Assembly: GCA_037693485.1 (NCBI GenBank)
Contig: CM075354.1
Span: forward strand, 141,073,001 to 141,137,000
Length of the DNA stretch: 64,000 nucleotides
Direction of reading: 5' to 3'
DNA from: Kitagawia praeruptora
Taxonomy: Eukaryota > Streptophyta > Magnoliopsida > Apiales > Apiaceae
Position numbers and translations under genes: made by a program. Positions 42,383 through 53,974 of the stretch are shown in pieces. Positions within the stretch are counted from its first letter, which is position 1, and the number at the start of each line of letters is the position of its first letter. The notes beneath the pieces were generated by a model. It was not told the DNA's origin and made no database searches. It was given only the letters and a program-made list of their open reading frames with translations.

Positions 42383-42493
42383 CTCGTAAGCTTTAACAAA
42401 ACTTTCCTTTGATTGAAGCAATCTATTAATAGTTCCTTGCAACTCCTTTTGCTTGTTATCAAGCAACTCATTGTCATTTTGAAGGTAATTTAG
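42383..42493 (-). pseudogene. Coiled-coil exon upstream of the SET fragment
   Basis: A 37-codon exon between an AG acceptor (42494) and a GT donor (42382). It encodes LNYLQNDNELLDNKQ and a following Leu/Glu/Lys-rich stretch ending SFVKAYE, phase 0 at both ends. Heptad-like hydrophobic spacing suggests a coiled coil. It could splice directly to the first SET exon. The upstream frame is closed by a TAA at about 42606, so no longer protein is evident. Confidence 0.45.
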
Positions 42494-42639
42494 CTGCAAA
42501 CACAACAAAATCCACTGATATTCCGAAAACAAATCTAGTACTAAAAATACTAAAAAACAAAAACAAGTGACGACAACAAGTAATATTACCTCACGCCTCA
42601 ATTACACCAAATCGAATCATATACACACACCTATAATCA

Positions 42640-42746
42640 TAGTTTACTGAACCCCTAAAATTAAACCCCTAAAATTGAAGATCCTATTAATATAACAATT
42701 GAACCCTAAAATTTCATGGCTAAGCCCGTGTTCTGTTATATTTTGT

Positions 42747-42777
<31 letters not shown>

Positions 42778-43240
42778 AAGATGAAACCTCAGTCAAATTA
42801 ATCTTTAATCCCAAATCGAACAGAGGTAGAGAACAGAGGTTGAGAGAGTGTTGAGAGTGTTGAGAGTGGCGAGGGTGAGCGGCGTCGCTGTGCGGCGAGG
42901 GCGAGGGTGAGAGGCGGCGACGCTGTGCGGCGAGGGCGAAAGTGAGAGGCTGAGAAAGGACATAAATAAAGCTTAATTGAAACCAAACACAAAACAAAAT
43001 TGAATCTTAATTTTAATACTACCAAAACCAAAACCCTAGAATGAAAGCCCCAAATAAATCACCTGTAAAATCAATAAAATTGAGTCGAAAGTAGATAATC
43101 AAACGGATGGAAATGAGAATATAATTACCAATCAGATCTTGCAATCCCGGTCGAGAGTATTTGATTTGATGAGGGAGTATAGAGAGAGATAGAGGAGAGT
43201 AGAGGAAAGGAGGCCAGAGTCTGTTCTTGTGGGAAAATAA
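42640..43240 (-). other. Leader-like region of the CACTA cargo
   Basis: On the minus strand: pyrimidine-rich sequence, a possible 5' exon ending GATCTGATTG before GTAATT (about 43133), and another ending TTTGACTGAG before GTTTCATC (about 42787). It has tandem GCCGCACAGCG and CTCAACACT repeats and a (CT)n tract. This looks like the promoter and 5' UTR of a plant gene, but no start codon leads into the downstream exons. Confidence 0.35.
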
Positions 43241-43916
43241 GTGTGTTTTGGGGGGAAGTTAATTGTCAATTTTTTTGGTAAAGAGGGAAAATGAGCCGCT
43301 CAAAATTTTCGATTGGCGCTTCTGTGTGCTAAGTTCTGTGTTATGCTATTCTTTTCTTTTTAGTTGTAATCTTAATTTCTGAATTTAAAATTAAAATTGT
43401 AAGAAAAATTGAAAATATATTATATATCGTTTTAAAAAAATAGTTGCAATTCATAATATATTTTATATAAAATTTCATATTCTATACAAAAATATTTTAA
43501 ACTTTAAAGTAAAAAATAAATGAAAATTAAATATCATTGTATATATTGTATACAATATATCATTGTATATATCTTGACAATATCATTGTATATATCTTGT
43601 AGGGAATATTTTTAAAAATTACCACATCACAAAAATCGTTATATCTTGACATCCGTAATCCGTATGATTGGAACGTCGAAAAAATAATATAAAAAAAATA
43701 GATTCATCATTCGGGATAAGACTAGTTAAAAGGAAAGTCCACTTTGACCGGTTTGACCGTTATAAAACCAAACCAAGTACATGTAGGAATTTTTTTGAAA
43801 AATTACAGCGTCACTAAAATTATTATATCTTGACATCCGTGCGATTGGAACATCAAAAAAATAATTAAAAAAAATATATTCATCATTCTAATGTAAATAT
43901 AATGTAAATATATCTA
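43241..43916. other. CACTA interior, AT-rich, no gene
   Basis: AT-rich sequence with a doubled CATTGTATATAT block (about 43534-43600). Two similar stretches with TTATATCTTGACATCCGT lie at about 43640 and 43826. No coding sequence seen. Confidence 0.4.
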
Positions 43917-44540
43917 ATGCAACACTTCAAACAGCAAATGCAACACTACTGGTATCTAATGCAACGCTTCTGCCACGTCAGCAAATGCCACGTCAGCAAA
44001 TGTGGGCCCCACTTCTGCCACGCCAGCATTTGTGGGTCCCACAATTGCCACGTCATCATGATGGGCCTCCTGCCACGTCACCCTTGTGGGTCCCACACTG
44101 CCACGTCAGCAGTGCTGGGTCCCACATCTGCCACGTCATATTTTTTTAAAAATATATAAATATATCTAATGCAACACTTCAAATAGCAAACGCAACAGTA
44201 CTGGTATCTAATGCAACGCTTTCTACCACGTCAGCAAATGCCACGTCAGCAAATGTGGGCCCCACTTCTGCCACGTCAACAAATGTGGGTCCCACAAGTG
44301 ACACGTTAGCAAATGCCACGTCAGCACATGTGGGTCCCACTCCTGCCACGTCACCATTTATAAAAATAAAAAATTATCTAACGCAACGCCATCAGTTAGT
44401 GTTGCATAATGTGAAACACTGTGGGTAATACGCAACGCTAATCTATATCTAACGCAACACCAATTCAGCTCAGTTGCAAAAGACCCAAAACTTCTATCTA
44501 ACGAAACGCTTTCTGTGCAACGCTTTGTAAAAAGGGTTGC
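43917..44540. repeat. CACTA right subterminal repeats
   Basis: Dense copies of TGCCACGTCAGCAAATG with GTGGGCCCCAC or GTGGGTCCCAC and of ATCTAATGCAACAC/ACGCAACGC. A unit of about 250 bases (from about 43915) is repeated from about 44162. Mirrors the left end. Confidence 0.8.
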
Positions 44541-45218
44541 GTATGCTCACTTATGGCGTAGTGACGCGAAGAACACGGAGGAGATTTGTAACTGTTTGTG
44601 GCTGATCTTGTCTATTGATATTCAGTGGTGAACTGTTTCTCGTCCTTTACAATATGCCTACGTAACCTATATATAGGGATCAAGCCATACGTAGTTCTCT
44701 TAGAGAAGAAGTTATCTATACGGGCTAGGGTTTCCATGGGCTCGACTTGAACCAAATCCACTAGTCGTCTCCTTGGGCTATATTTTACCCATTCATACTA
44801 CTCATGACCCATGGCCCATTAAAGGGAACCCCCAGCTAGCATGATGCTATAATTATCATTTTTGGCGAACCTGACTAGATGACCTCGCATGCGACCTCGC
44901 TAGGCCTAACCATGCGAGACGATCCTCGTTATTATGGAGATAACCTACTTATGCGACCTCGCTGGGTCTGACCATAAGCCCTCGTAGTAAACATGCTCTA
45001 GGCCACGCTGGACCTCTAGGTCTCGCTGGACCTCGCGAACTGTGACCCCGTCACCAGGGCTCGCTGGCGATCCCACTGCACAAAATAATCTAATGAATCT
45101 TCCTATGATGGCGAACTTTAATGACCCATTCCTCATTCTTAGGCCCATTATGTGCGACGTACTAATTTTCTAGCCCATTAGGCCTGTTTAGGACTTTATG
45201 CCAAATTCGGGCATAACA

Positions 45219-45590
45219 ACTACCTCCCGAGTCCATATTGCCAGTAGAAATGTGATGTGGACTCAGAGTGTCTTCCCAGAAATTGAAATGCGAGGCCAAG
45301 GCCTATTATCAATTACTCCTTTGGGCTCTCATCACAGGCCCATTGAATCCCAACAGTTGCTAACAGCTGTCGCGTCTCGAGATCCGTTCAGGGCTGCTGA
45401 GATGATGACACGTGCCACACATCCTTATCTCTCCTAACCACTATATAAACTCCAAATTTCAAATCATTTGTCACTTTCCTTATTAACAACATACCGAATT
45501 GCTGCCAATTTGCTCCCGGATCAAACAAAGACCCAGCTCGCTTTCCATCAAGAACGACCCCAGTTTTTTCAAGATCTTCATAAAAAAAAA
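45219..45590 (+). promoter_or_regulatory. Promoter and first leader exon of the antisense accessory ORF
   Basis: A TATA-like CTATATAAAC lies at 45441-45450. It is followed by a leader ending at a GTAAGT donor (45591). The matching acceptor is TTTTCAG ending at 45903, directly before the ATG. An independent promoter with a 5' UTR intron, opposite to the retrotransposon's own direction, fits the antisense accessory genes known in some Tat elements (for example Grande). Confidence 0.55.
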
Positions 45591-48092
45591 GTAAGTTTCT
45601 CTCTCTTGTTCTTCATTTAAAAGTAACTTCGTAGATATATATTGATAATTGCATGCGACCCGAGCCTAATTAATTGCGAGCCCACACACTCAATTTCACA
45701 CTGCGAGCCTTGCCTCGCTAGACTAGAGAACGTGACCCTTTTAGTAAGTAGACATACGATCTCAAAAAATAGAGTAGTTGCGCGACCCCCCTATTCCTCG
45801 TGTGCAGAGTGCGAACACTTAGAGCCTTCTATTGAATCTTTTCTTCTTTTATCTCCTTTGATATTCTGTAAGTGCACACACTAATACTTCACAATCTTTT
45901 CAGATGTCTAACGATAGCTCAAGGACTCCTTCACCTCTTCCACACATCTCCATTAATGAGAAAGCCGCTGCGAACATCGCCAAGGCTGCAAGTGCAAGCG
46001 ACAACTCCTTCAAATTATACATGGATCCTCAATGGTCGCAAGAGGAGTTTACCAGAGAGACCCCTCTGACTACATGGAGAACCATGCGACCCTCCAGTTC
46101 GCAAAGCCAATCTGTCAATATCCCCTCGGGTTCGCTAACTCTAACATCCACAGTTGTTCCCGCTTCTTCTGTTCAAGGCGAAGTTGACAAACTACTGAAG
46201 AAAGGGTAGGAATTCTTTGCTACCGTCCCCAAACTTCTTTCTCCCCTTAACAGGAATCTTCTCAACATAAGCCCCATAGTACTAACTAGCACCTCCCCAA
46301 CAAACTCACTCGGCCACGCATACTACGAGACTGAAGGTGGAGCTGACAATGAAGCAAATTCTGATGACTCCGATTATGAAGAAGCTTCTTATGATGATGG
46401 TGGCCTCGATGAAGTGGCCCGGGTTGTTAATTTTGAAGATTACGACTACATCCCTGAAGCCTCCCCTCAACCTTATATACCGACCCCTAAACCCGAGCTA
46501 GAGAGCACTATCTATGTCGGGGGACCTCGCCCTGAAGACATAAAAGAGGGTTCAAAAGTGAAGCCTGGTCAACCTCGCATTTTAGGCTGCAGAGACTTAT
46601 CCATCACTCTCGATGCTGAATCCTTGAAAAAGGCAGTTGACACGTACAGACCGGAAGGCAAGATTATTCTTCCAAAGGCCTCAATGCAATGTTATCTCTT
46701 CAACTACATAGAAAATGGAGGAAGAGTGCCTCGGATGGTGTTGTCGTCCGCAATGATGAAAATTGGCGTCTCATCGCCCCTCCACCCCTTTATCAGAGAT
46801 GTGTGCGAGACCTACCACCTCGCTCCTATTCAGATTAACCCCAACGGATACAGAGCAATGATAGCCCTTTACATTCTCTACCACAAACTAGGATATCCCA
46901 AGCTGGATGCAAGAACCATGGGATACTTTTTGCAATTGAAGAGAAGCGGGCCGTCGACTTTGGCTATGTCTACTTCTCGGTCTGGCCAGAATTTAACAAG
47001 AAGGACCTATACCACAGTGCCCTAAGCAATGCAGGCTCGTGGAAGGGGCCTTATCTCTATGTCCACGAGGTGCCTAGAATAAAGACTTATTTTAATTATC
47101 TTCCAGTGGGTCAAGTGCGAACCGTCTTGAAGGGCGAAGAGAAAACACGAGCTGATGATGTGCTGAAGACGCCTCATGAAGACAGGATTGTACGAACCCT
47201 TCTTACTTTAGAAAATTTAATCGAATGTGGATTTTTAAAAGAAGGAATCGAACTTGCATCTGAAGCGGGACCTTCAAGTGCGAAGAAGGCCTCGCGAAAG
47301 AGAAAAATGCGAGAGGAAGCCTCGTCCTCTAAAGTGGTGGTCGTAGAGAGTAAGAATACTTTTATTGTTGTAGTCCAATAACTTCTTCATATTAACTGTC
47401 TTTATTGTCTTCGCATTTGCACTTTTCACAATAATTATCTCTAACTGCTTTCTTCTCCCCTTTTGTAGGCATGTCGGGCAGAAGTCGCTGACCCCCTTTC
47501 TGCTCAAAGAACAAAGAGATCCCTACTGAGAATCCAGCTGCCACACCTTTTAAGAAGAAAAACGAACTCCCTCCTCCTCCACCTCCATCAGTTAATGCTG
47601 GGGTCGCTCCTCAACCCTCCCAAGCTAACCCTGAGCAACACATTTCAAAGAAACACAAGAGCGATCCATTGCCTCAGGTAACAAAACCTACAGACACGAC
47701 GCATGTGCATCATCTGTATGTGAAGCATGGATATACTCATGCTACTGAAGAAGAGTGTACTGAGTGGATGGGGGCTGAGTTAATAGAGAACTCCGAGGCG
47801 GTCTCCAAATGTCTGGCCGAGGGTTTCATCGGCCAAGCCTCGCATCTTCGAAAGTTGAAATGTGTTGTTTCTGCCAATAATAGGTTGGAAAAGGAGGTAA
47901 AGTCCCTGAAGGCCAAGGCTGAGGAAGAGAAGAAGCTGATGATGGAGAGCTATAAGTGAGCCTTGAAAACTGAGACAACGACCCTCCAGTCTGAGCTTAA
48001 AAAGGTTGGTGATGAAAAGGCAGCCCTCCATAAGTCCTTAACTGAAGCAGAGCAGCACGACGAGGAGCTGAAGAAGGAACACGAGGAGGAGC

Positions 48093-49416
48093 TGATAGAG
48101 TATATTTTTATATATATTTTAGATGATTTTATTCTCATATTTATTGTGTTTTGCATTGATTTGGATTTTTATTTAATATATTTTATTGTTTTATTGTAGG
48201 AAATAAAGATTTCATAACTTGGAAGGATTTGGAGCAAAAAGAGCTATTTTGGAGATAAAATAGGAGAAAATTCGTAATATTGGGCTACACGGGCTGTTCT
48301 ACACTGTTTTGGCCATATCTTGAGTTCCAGAAGTCTGTTTGAGGCCCGTAAGCTGTCCACGCGAAGCTTGTGGAATTATCTTTAATTCAGAGGTGGTCCA
48401 GTAATCAAAATCGAACTGGAAGAGGCCGGAAACAGAGGAGAAAAAGAAGTGACGAATTTTAATTAAGGAATCCTATTCAGTTATGGAATCCTACTTGTAA
48501 TTGATTTAGAGTATTAAAATACTTTTATTGGGCAAGACTTTTAGAGCCTATATAAACACATCTAGGGTATTATTTTAGGAGGATATACATACGTGCTCCT
48601 ACTCTTAGGAGCTAGGGTTTTGGAGAGGAGACCATGAATTTCATTCTTGTGACAGGATTGATGATTGCAGGTTTTCTTATCTGAATTTCTTCTCAATTCT
48701 TATTAGTTTAATTATGTTTTCTTGTTTTACTAGTTGTTTTACTTGTTTAATTATTAGCGAGTAGTTATTTCTAGGGCTTAAAGGGAAGCCATGTTTGCAC
48801 TAATATTGGCATGATTTTTATAGTGATTTGATTGGTTATGGTTAATTCTGATTGATATGTTTTAATCATTAATTTGTGTAATCGGCCGATATCATGGATT
48901 AATTATATGCAAATAGGGGTATGGATCGAGAGATTTACTTACTAGAGGCACACATACGATTAGCAGAATTGAATTTGAGTGCGAAAGCATCATTGGATTT
49001 CTGAGAGCGTTAATTCTTGAAAGAGATTAACTTGACTCTAATTACCTGATTGATTGAATTACTAAAAGTGGTTAATTGTGTTGAATGTTTCGAGAGTGTT
49101 AATGCTTGAAAGAGATTAACAAACTCTAGTTATAGGATCACATTGATTGCTTTAGCTTAAGAGCCAATTGTGTAAGCATGGTGGACCTGATTGCCCTAGG
49201 TTTTAAATAATTTGTTTATCATCTGTTTAATTAGTGTTAATTTAGTTAGTTTAATTAGTTAATTAATAATTCTTCAATAATCGTTTGACCCTTGAAACAA
49301 TTAGCGATAACTGAAAAGGAATTAGTAGAACCTGTCTCCTTGTGGATTCGACCCGCTTGCCATTTGTACTAGCAATAGACACCGTGCGCTTGCGGTTAGG
49401 TATAATTTAACACATC
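48093..49416 (+). repeat. 5' LTR of the Athila-like element
   Basis: Starts TGATAGAG and ends ACATCA. A TATA box, CTATATAAAC, lies at about 48548. About 1324 bases. Confidence 0.85.
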
Positions 49417-49423
49417 AAGTTTT

Positions 49424-49441
49424 TGGCGCCGCTGCCGGGGA
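49424..49441 (+). promoter_or_regulatory. Primer-binding site, tRNA-Asp type
   Basis: TGGCGCCGCTGCCGGGGA, eight bases after the LTR end. This is close to the TGGCGCCG...GCCGGGGA primer site of Athila and Tat elements, usually assigned to tRNA-Asp (family knowledge). Confidence 0.8.
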
Positions 49442-49497
49442 GACAGCGAGTTTCTATTGATTTTAATTTAGTTGTTTAGATTGTTTCCATTGTCTCA

Positions 49498-50949
49498 TTG
49501 GAACTTTTGTTCCAATTGAGGCAGATTTTACGTTTTCTTGGCTTTGTTGAGAGTTTACAGGTTACTATGGGTGAAGTTGATACTTTTGCACTACTCTCTT
49601 CCATGTTGGAGGCACGCACTCAAGAAATTGCCTCATTCAACCCTACAGAGCCCACTATGCGTCCAATGAGTATCAATGAGATGTCACAAGTGGCCCCTAA
49701 AACTTACAACTTCTGTCCAATTTGTGGTGTCCAGGGTCATTATGGTTTGGAATGCTATTACAATGTCTATAATTCTCAGAGTGCTCAGTTGGGACAAATG
49801 AATTCTTTTGAAGAAGGATATGGGTACAATCAGTATTCAAACACTTTTGATCAAGAATACGTGAATCAACCAGATTTCTACTACCAGGACAATGGTGCTC
49901 AAAATTTTTCATATCATAATCAGCAACAGTTTGAGCAACAATATTATCAGTCATATGAGCAGCCGCCACAGCAAGAATATCAATATCCTCCTCTACAAGA
50001 AGATCTACATGTTTCTCAACCCAGCGTAGATGTGCAAGCTGATCAGACAAATGAGATGTGGGATATCTTGAATAGAATGCTAAAGAGTTCTGAAGAACAA
50101 TTGCAAAAATTAGAAACTCAAAGTTTGGCGATTGAATCTCAAATTGCAAAGTTTGCTAACTCTTCTACTACAGGGCAGCTCGACTATTTACCATCATCAT
50201 CTATCCGATCCGAAGAGGACCTGATTGCTATCAATCTCACAAGCGATCAGGAATATGATAGTTTCTCCATGTATGTTGATGATGAGGCCATTGATAAAGA
50301 GAAGGAGCATGCCACCGATGACGAGATCAATGATGTTGCTGCTACCGAGAACAATGTGACTGATGATGAGGCTACAAAGGAAAGCAATACAGAGATGGTT
50401 GTTTCTCTTCCACAACCTGTGACTAAGCTACCATGTATTGATAAATTTGCTCTCGATCTAGCCTCTACTTACAAGGCTTCTTTGCTCAAGACTACTTATT
50501 TCAAGGTTGATGTGATAACAAATATTGTCCAAGATGATATTTCTCAAATTCTGGTTGAGGATCCATACAAAGTGGCTCATACGTTTCAAGCTCGAGAAGA
50601 GGGAGAAGATGGAAGTGTCTTATTAGCCAATGATGTGATAAGCCAAGATGTTCGAATGATTCCAGTGAAAGTGAGGAGTGAAGAAAAGCCACCACCAGAA
50701 CCTCCACCTTATGTCAAGGGAGTTCAATATTTTCGTGGTGTTGAATTTTATCGCTGTTTTATCACAAAGTTTTCCAAAACTGCACAAGCACTCTCTCTAT
50801 TGCTTATTAATGACATATTTTATTTTACTGATGCTTGTTTGGAGACTTTTTGCAGGATAAAGACAACCACTAACACTCTTGATACTTTTTGTGGTAGCGA
50901 GTTTATGATCGAGAAATTGGATATTACGCCTTTACCGGAGTATTTTTGA
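49498..50949 (+). CDS. Gag-like protein with zinc knuckle, truncated relative to full Gag
   Basis: A 483-residue frame. It would encode a nucleic-acid-binding particle protein. Seen: a zinc knuckle CPICGVQGHYGLEC (about 77-90, spacing C-x2-C-x4-H-x4-C), a Gln/Tyr-rich stretch (about 100-180), an acidic region (about 240-300) and a C-terminal part. The usual N-terminal capsid-forming Gag domain before the knuckle is missing or reduced to about 75 residues. No protease or polymerase follows. The true start is uncertain: an ATG at 49567 (MGEVDTFALLSSMLEA) is as likely as the upstream one. The frame ends just before the AAGCGCTTCTTGGGAGGC motif shared with the Athila-like element at the right edge. 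Confidence 0.65.
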   Translation: MELLFQLRQILRFLGFVESLQVTMGEVDTFALLSSMLEARTQEIASFNPTEPTMRPMSINEMSQVAPKTYNFCPICGVQGHYGLECYYNVYNSQSAQLGQMNSFEEGYGYNQYSNTFDQEYVNQPDFYYQDNGAQNFSYHNQQQFEQQYYQSYEQPPQQEYQYPPLQEDLHVSQPSVDVQADQTNEMWDILNRMLKSSEEQLQKLETQSLAIESQIAKFANSSTTGQLDYLPSSSIRSEEDLIAINLTSDQEYDSFSMYVDDEAIDKEKEHATDDEINDVAATENNVTDDEATKESNTEMVVSLPQPVTKLPCIDKFALDLASTYKASLLKTTYFKVDVITNIVQDDISQILVEDPYKVAHTFQAREEGEDGSVLLANDVISQDVRMIPVKVRSEEKPPPEPPPYVKGVQYFRGVEFYRCFITKFSKTAQALSLLLINDIFYFTDACLETFCRIKTTTNTLDTFCGSEFMIEKLDITPLPEYF

Positions 50950-53550
50950 GGAGGTCAAGCTAATGACTTTAAAAAAAAGCGCTTCTTGGGAGGCAACCCA
51001 TAGATCATGCTTCTGCAAAGGGGAGTTCTTCTTTCCTTCTGTTTTATATATTGTAGACTTATTTGTTTAGTTAATGAGTCATTTGTTTATTTGTTCTCAC
51101 TGTAGTGTATAGGAATTCTTATTAAAAAAAAAAAAAAAAAAAAAATTGAAAAAATCGAATTTTTGGTGTGTAACGCAGGATCAACCTGCGTTTCAGGGCA
51201 AATTGCGGTGCTGTAACGCAATCTGCTCATGCGTTACTGCAATAGAGGCAGATTGCGGGGGTGTCACGCAGCTTGCGCCTGCGCAACTGCACTTGGGGCA
51301 GCTTGCCTGACGCGCGCGCAAGCTGCGCGTGAAGCAGACAGTTTTGTTGTTTTCTGTGCGCTGTTGTTGTTGTTATATATAAAAAAAAAAATTCCACCCA
51401 CCATTCTATTTATACCCCTTTTTCACCTATTTCTTTTCCTATTTCAATTCCAAAACCTCCCATCTTTTCTTCAAAAATTCTAAACCTATTTCTATTCTAA
51501 TTCTTATTTATTATTATTATTATTATTATTATTTATTTATTTTTATTATTTTTTTCTTTTTAATCCCTAAACCCTATTACCACCCAATTTTTTTTCCTTT
51601 TCACATTAAAATTCTTAAATCCATCATATCATTCCATTCTCTATTTATACCCATACATACACACCCAATTTATTATTTTCTTCCTCTACATCTCTAAAAA
51701 ATTCAAGTTTGGGGGAAAATTAGTACAAGTTCACCTCTTTGATTCGTAGTTGGGATTTTTCTTCTCTAATTTTTTATTACGAATTTGTGTTCTTGTAAAT
51801 TGGGGGTTTTGTAATATTCTTGTTAATTGGGTATTTTTGGTGTGATATTGCTTGGTGTTCTCAAACGTAGTGTATTACTTGTTTAAAAAAAAAAACCAAA
51901 AAAATTTAAAAAATTGAAAAATACCAAAAATAATTCTAGCCATGCAATTTGATTAGTTGTTGTATTTTGCTTGATACACCCATGCATGTGTAGAATTCTT
52001 GTGTTTATTGACGCTTTTGTATGAGAAGTGACGTGTTTTGTTCTTGTGCACACACTTACACTAGCAAGTTGAAGCTGGTAGACTTAATTGGATGTTGCAA
52101 GTGATTAGAATGACATGAATATGTGCAAGATGACTTGGTTTTCATGCTTTGAGTACAAGTAGGTGCGTTAGAGAGTCTTGTTACCTGGGATTGATTATGT
52201 TTTGTCACACCAAGTGAGTTTTGAGCCTATATGCATATCTTTTGCATGATTTTTCGTTTGCTTGAGTGTCCACATGTTGTTTACATTGCTAGCACTTACT
52301 TGAGATCTTTCTTGAAATGCGTGACATTACTTGATGATGAGATGATAAAGGCACTTAGGTTTAACCTCGTATTTCCCATATTTCTACACCTTTTATACAT
52401 GATCAATTAGTTAACCCTTTGAGCCTAATCCTATTCTTTCGGTGACACACCACATTACTTGCCATTATCCTTTTTATTCTATTGGCCTTACATTGAATTT
52501 GAACCTAAATTGTCAAAGGCTAGTATCGTGCTTAAGGGAGTAATAAGGTGTTCATAAAAGGGGGGGTTATTGATGATCATACTTTTGGGGAATATTAATT
52601 TTGGGTTGATGCTTGCTAGTCGAAATTCATAAAATATCTATGGATCATTGTGTTTATTCTTTAGCTCTCAAGAAAAAAAAAAGAAAAAAAAAAGAAAAAA
52701 AAAAGAAAAAAAAAACAGAAAAAAAAAGAAAAAATAAATAAATTTGAGGGCATTCTTATGTTTGTATGATCCTTCTTCATTCGACTAGTCAAGTTATTAT
52801 GTAAGGGTTATTGAAAAATCCAAGTGTGGGGAAGTATTTGTTTTAATAGAAAGGGAATGGAATGAATTATATTGTTGGGTACTAGCTTTTGACTTAACCT
52901 TCTTTAGCTTTCTTGACATACCTTGTCCCTAGCCCCGCTACAACCCGAATAAAGACCTTTTGATTGTCATCAGTGATGTATGTTGTGTTGAGAGTGAGAT
53001 TGATTGCGAGTGTCAAGTTGTGTTTATGATTTTGTTGGAATTGAGTGATACACTTAACCTTGTTCTTGAGTGAATATTCGTTTTTGAGTGAAAGGTGAGT
53101 TATTACTTGTTTTGGCATAGGAGATCCCGGGTTTAGACTTAAAGATGTATTTCTTGTGGGCTTAGCATGATTACCAACGATTTTTACACTTGACATGAAT
53201 TTTTATGACCTTCTGCATGTTGGTTGAGTAGACTACGTGAATACTTGCACTTTCGATACCAAGACATCGTATGTTTGCTTTGATTCTTAAGTTGATGTGG
53301 CATGAGAGGACTTGTGTGTGTGGTGTTGTGTTAGCATTGATCTTTTGCATGGTTGGATGAATTTTGTGGGTACATTCACTATAAACCCTCACGAGACAAC
53401 ACTCGTCCTACTAGGGCTGCCTAGGGGTTTAACGGCTTGTTGCATACGCTCAATGCAATCGTGTCATCTACGAAAGTGATGTTTGTTAGGACTTAGTTTT
53501 TATTTCACTTATTTGCCCGAGGACGTGCAAATGCTAAGTGTGGGGATGTT
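50950..53550 (+). other. Non-coding interior of the Athila-like element
   Basis: Holds the GCGCTT...GGGAGGCAACCC motif (50977-51000), an A run at 51124-51144, a GC-rich block of ACGCAG/GCGCGC words (51170-51340), a (TTA)n tract (51509-51535) and repeated A10G runs (52670-52735). Ends with the polypurine tract TAAGTGTGGGGATG before the 3' LTR. No protein recognised. Confidence 0.6.
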
Positions 53551-53974
53551 TGATAGAGTATATTTTTATATATATTTTAGATGATTTTATTCTCATATTT
53601 ATTGTGTTTTGCATTGATTTGGATTTTTATTTAATATATTTTATTGTTTTATTGTAGGAAATAAAGATTTCATAACTTGGAAGGATTTGGAGCAAAAAGA
53701 GCTATTTTGGAGATAAAATAGGAGAAAATTCGTAATATTGGGCTACACGGGCTGTTCTACACTGTTTTGGCCATATCTTGAGTTCCAGAAGTCTGTTTGA
53801 GGCCCGTAAGCTGTCCACGCGAAGCTTGTGGAATTATCTTTAATTCAGAGGTGGTCCAGTAATCAAAATCGAACTGGAAGAGGCCGGAAACAGAGGAGAA
53901 AAAGAAGTGACGAATTTTAATTAAGGAATCCTATTCAGTTATGGAATCCTACTTGTAATTGATTTAGAGTATTA
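53551..53974 (+). repeat. 3' LTR of the Athila-like element, cut to 424 bases
   Basis: Matches the first 424 bases of the 5' LTR (48093-48516) with no difference I can see. It stops at GAGTATTA, exactly at the target duplication. The remaining 900 bases, including the TATA region, are missing. Confidence 0.85.

Larger units (their letters stand above)
38139..44563. mobile_element. CACTA transposon, non-autonomous, carrying gene fragments
   Basis: The ends are CACTACGCCATAA... (38139) and ...TTATGGCGTAGTG (44563), extended to about 29 bases of inverted similarity with ACGCAACCC. The target-site duplication is ACG on both sides (38136-38138 and 44564-44566). Size 6425 bases. Both ends carry arrays of short subterminal repeats, as CACTA (En/Spm, CMC) elements do. 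No transposase frame is present. Instead, the minus strand holds a leader-like region, a coiled-coil exon, four SET-domain exons and further small exons, probably captured host sequence. It has landed in the LTR of an older gypsy element. Confidence 0.9.
38043..45218 (-). mobile_element. 3' LTR of a Tat-lineage Ty3/gypsy element, split by a CACTA insertion
   Basis: Read on the plus strand it begins TGTTATAC and ends GCATAACA, so it has TG...CA ends with a six-base inverted repeat. Just outside 45218, on the minus strand, lies the purine-rich tract ACTCGGGAGGTAGT. This is a polypurine tract, so the element runs on the minus strand and this is its 3' LTR. Without the CACTA insertion the LTR is about 750 bases. 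A TATA-like CCTATATATAGG lies at about 44667-44677. The 5' LTR is outside the window. Confidence 0.75.
48093..53974 (+). mobile_element. Non-autonomous Athila-like LTR retrotransposon
   Basis: Target-site duplication GGAGC (48088-48092 and 53975-53979). The 5' LTR is 48093-49416, and a short 3' LTR copy is 53551-53974. A primer-binding site follows the 5' LTR, and a polypurine tract precedes the 3' LTR. Inside is one gag-like frame and about 2.6 kb without coding sequence; no protease, reverse transcriptase or integrase. It therefore depends on an autonomous relative. The two LTRs read the same over the 424 bases they share, so insertion is recent. It interrupts the accessory ORF of the Tat element. 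Confidence 0.88.

Noticed and set aside
42644..43031. Proline/serine-rich frames as a protein start for the SET fragment
   Set aside because: They read through short tandem repeats of a leader-like region and do not lead in frame into the downstream exons.
49424..49441. Possible tRNA fragment
   Set aside because: Position right after the LTR and the sequence show it is a primer-binding site, not a tRNA gene.
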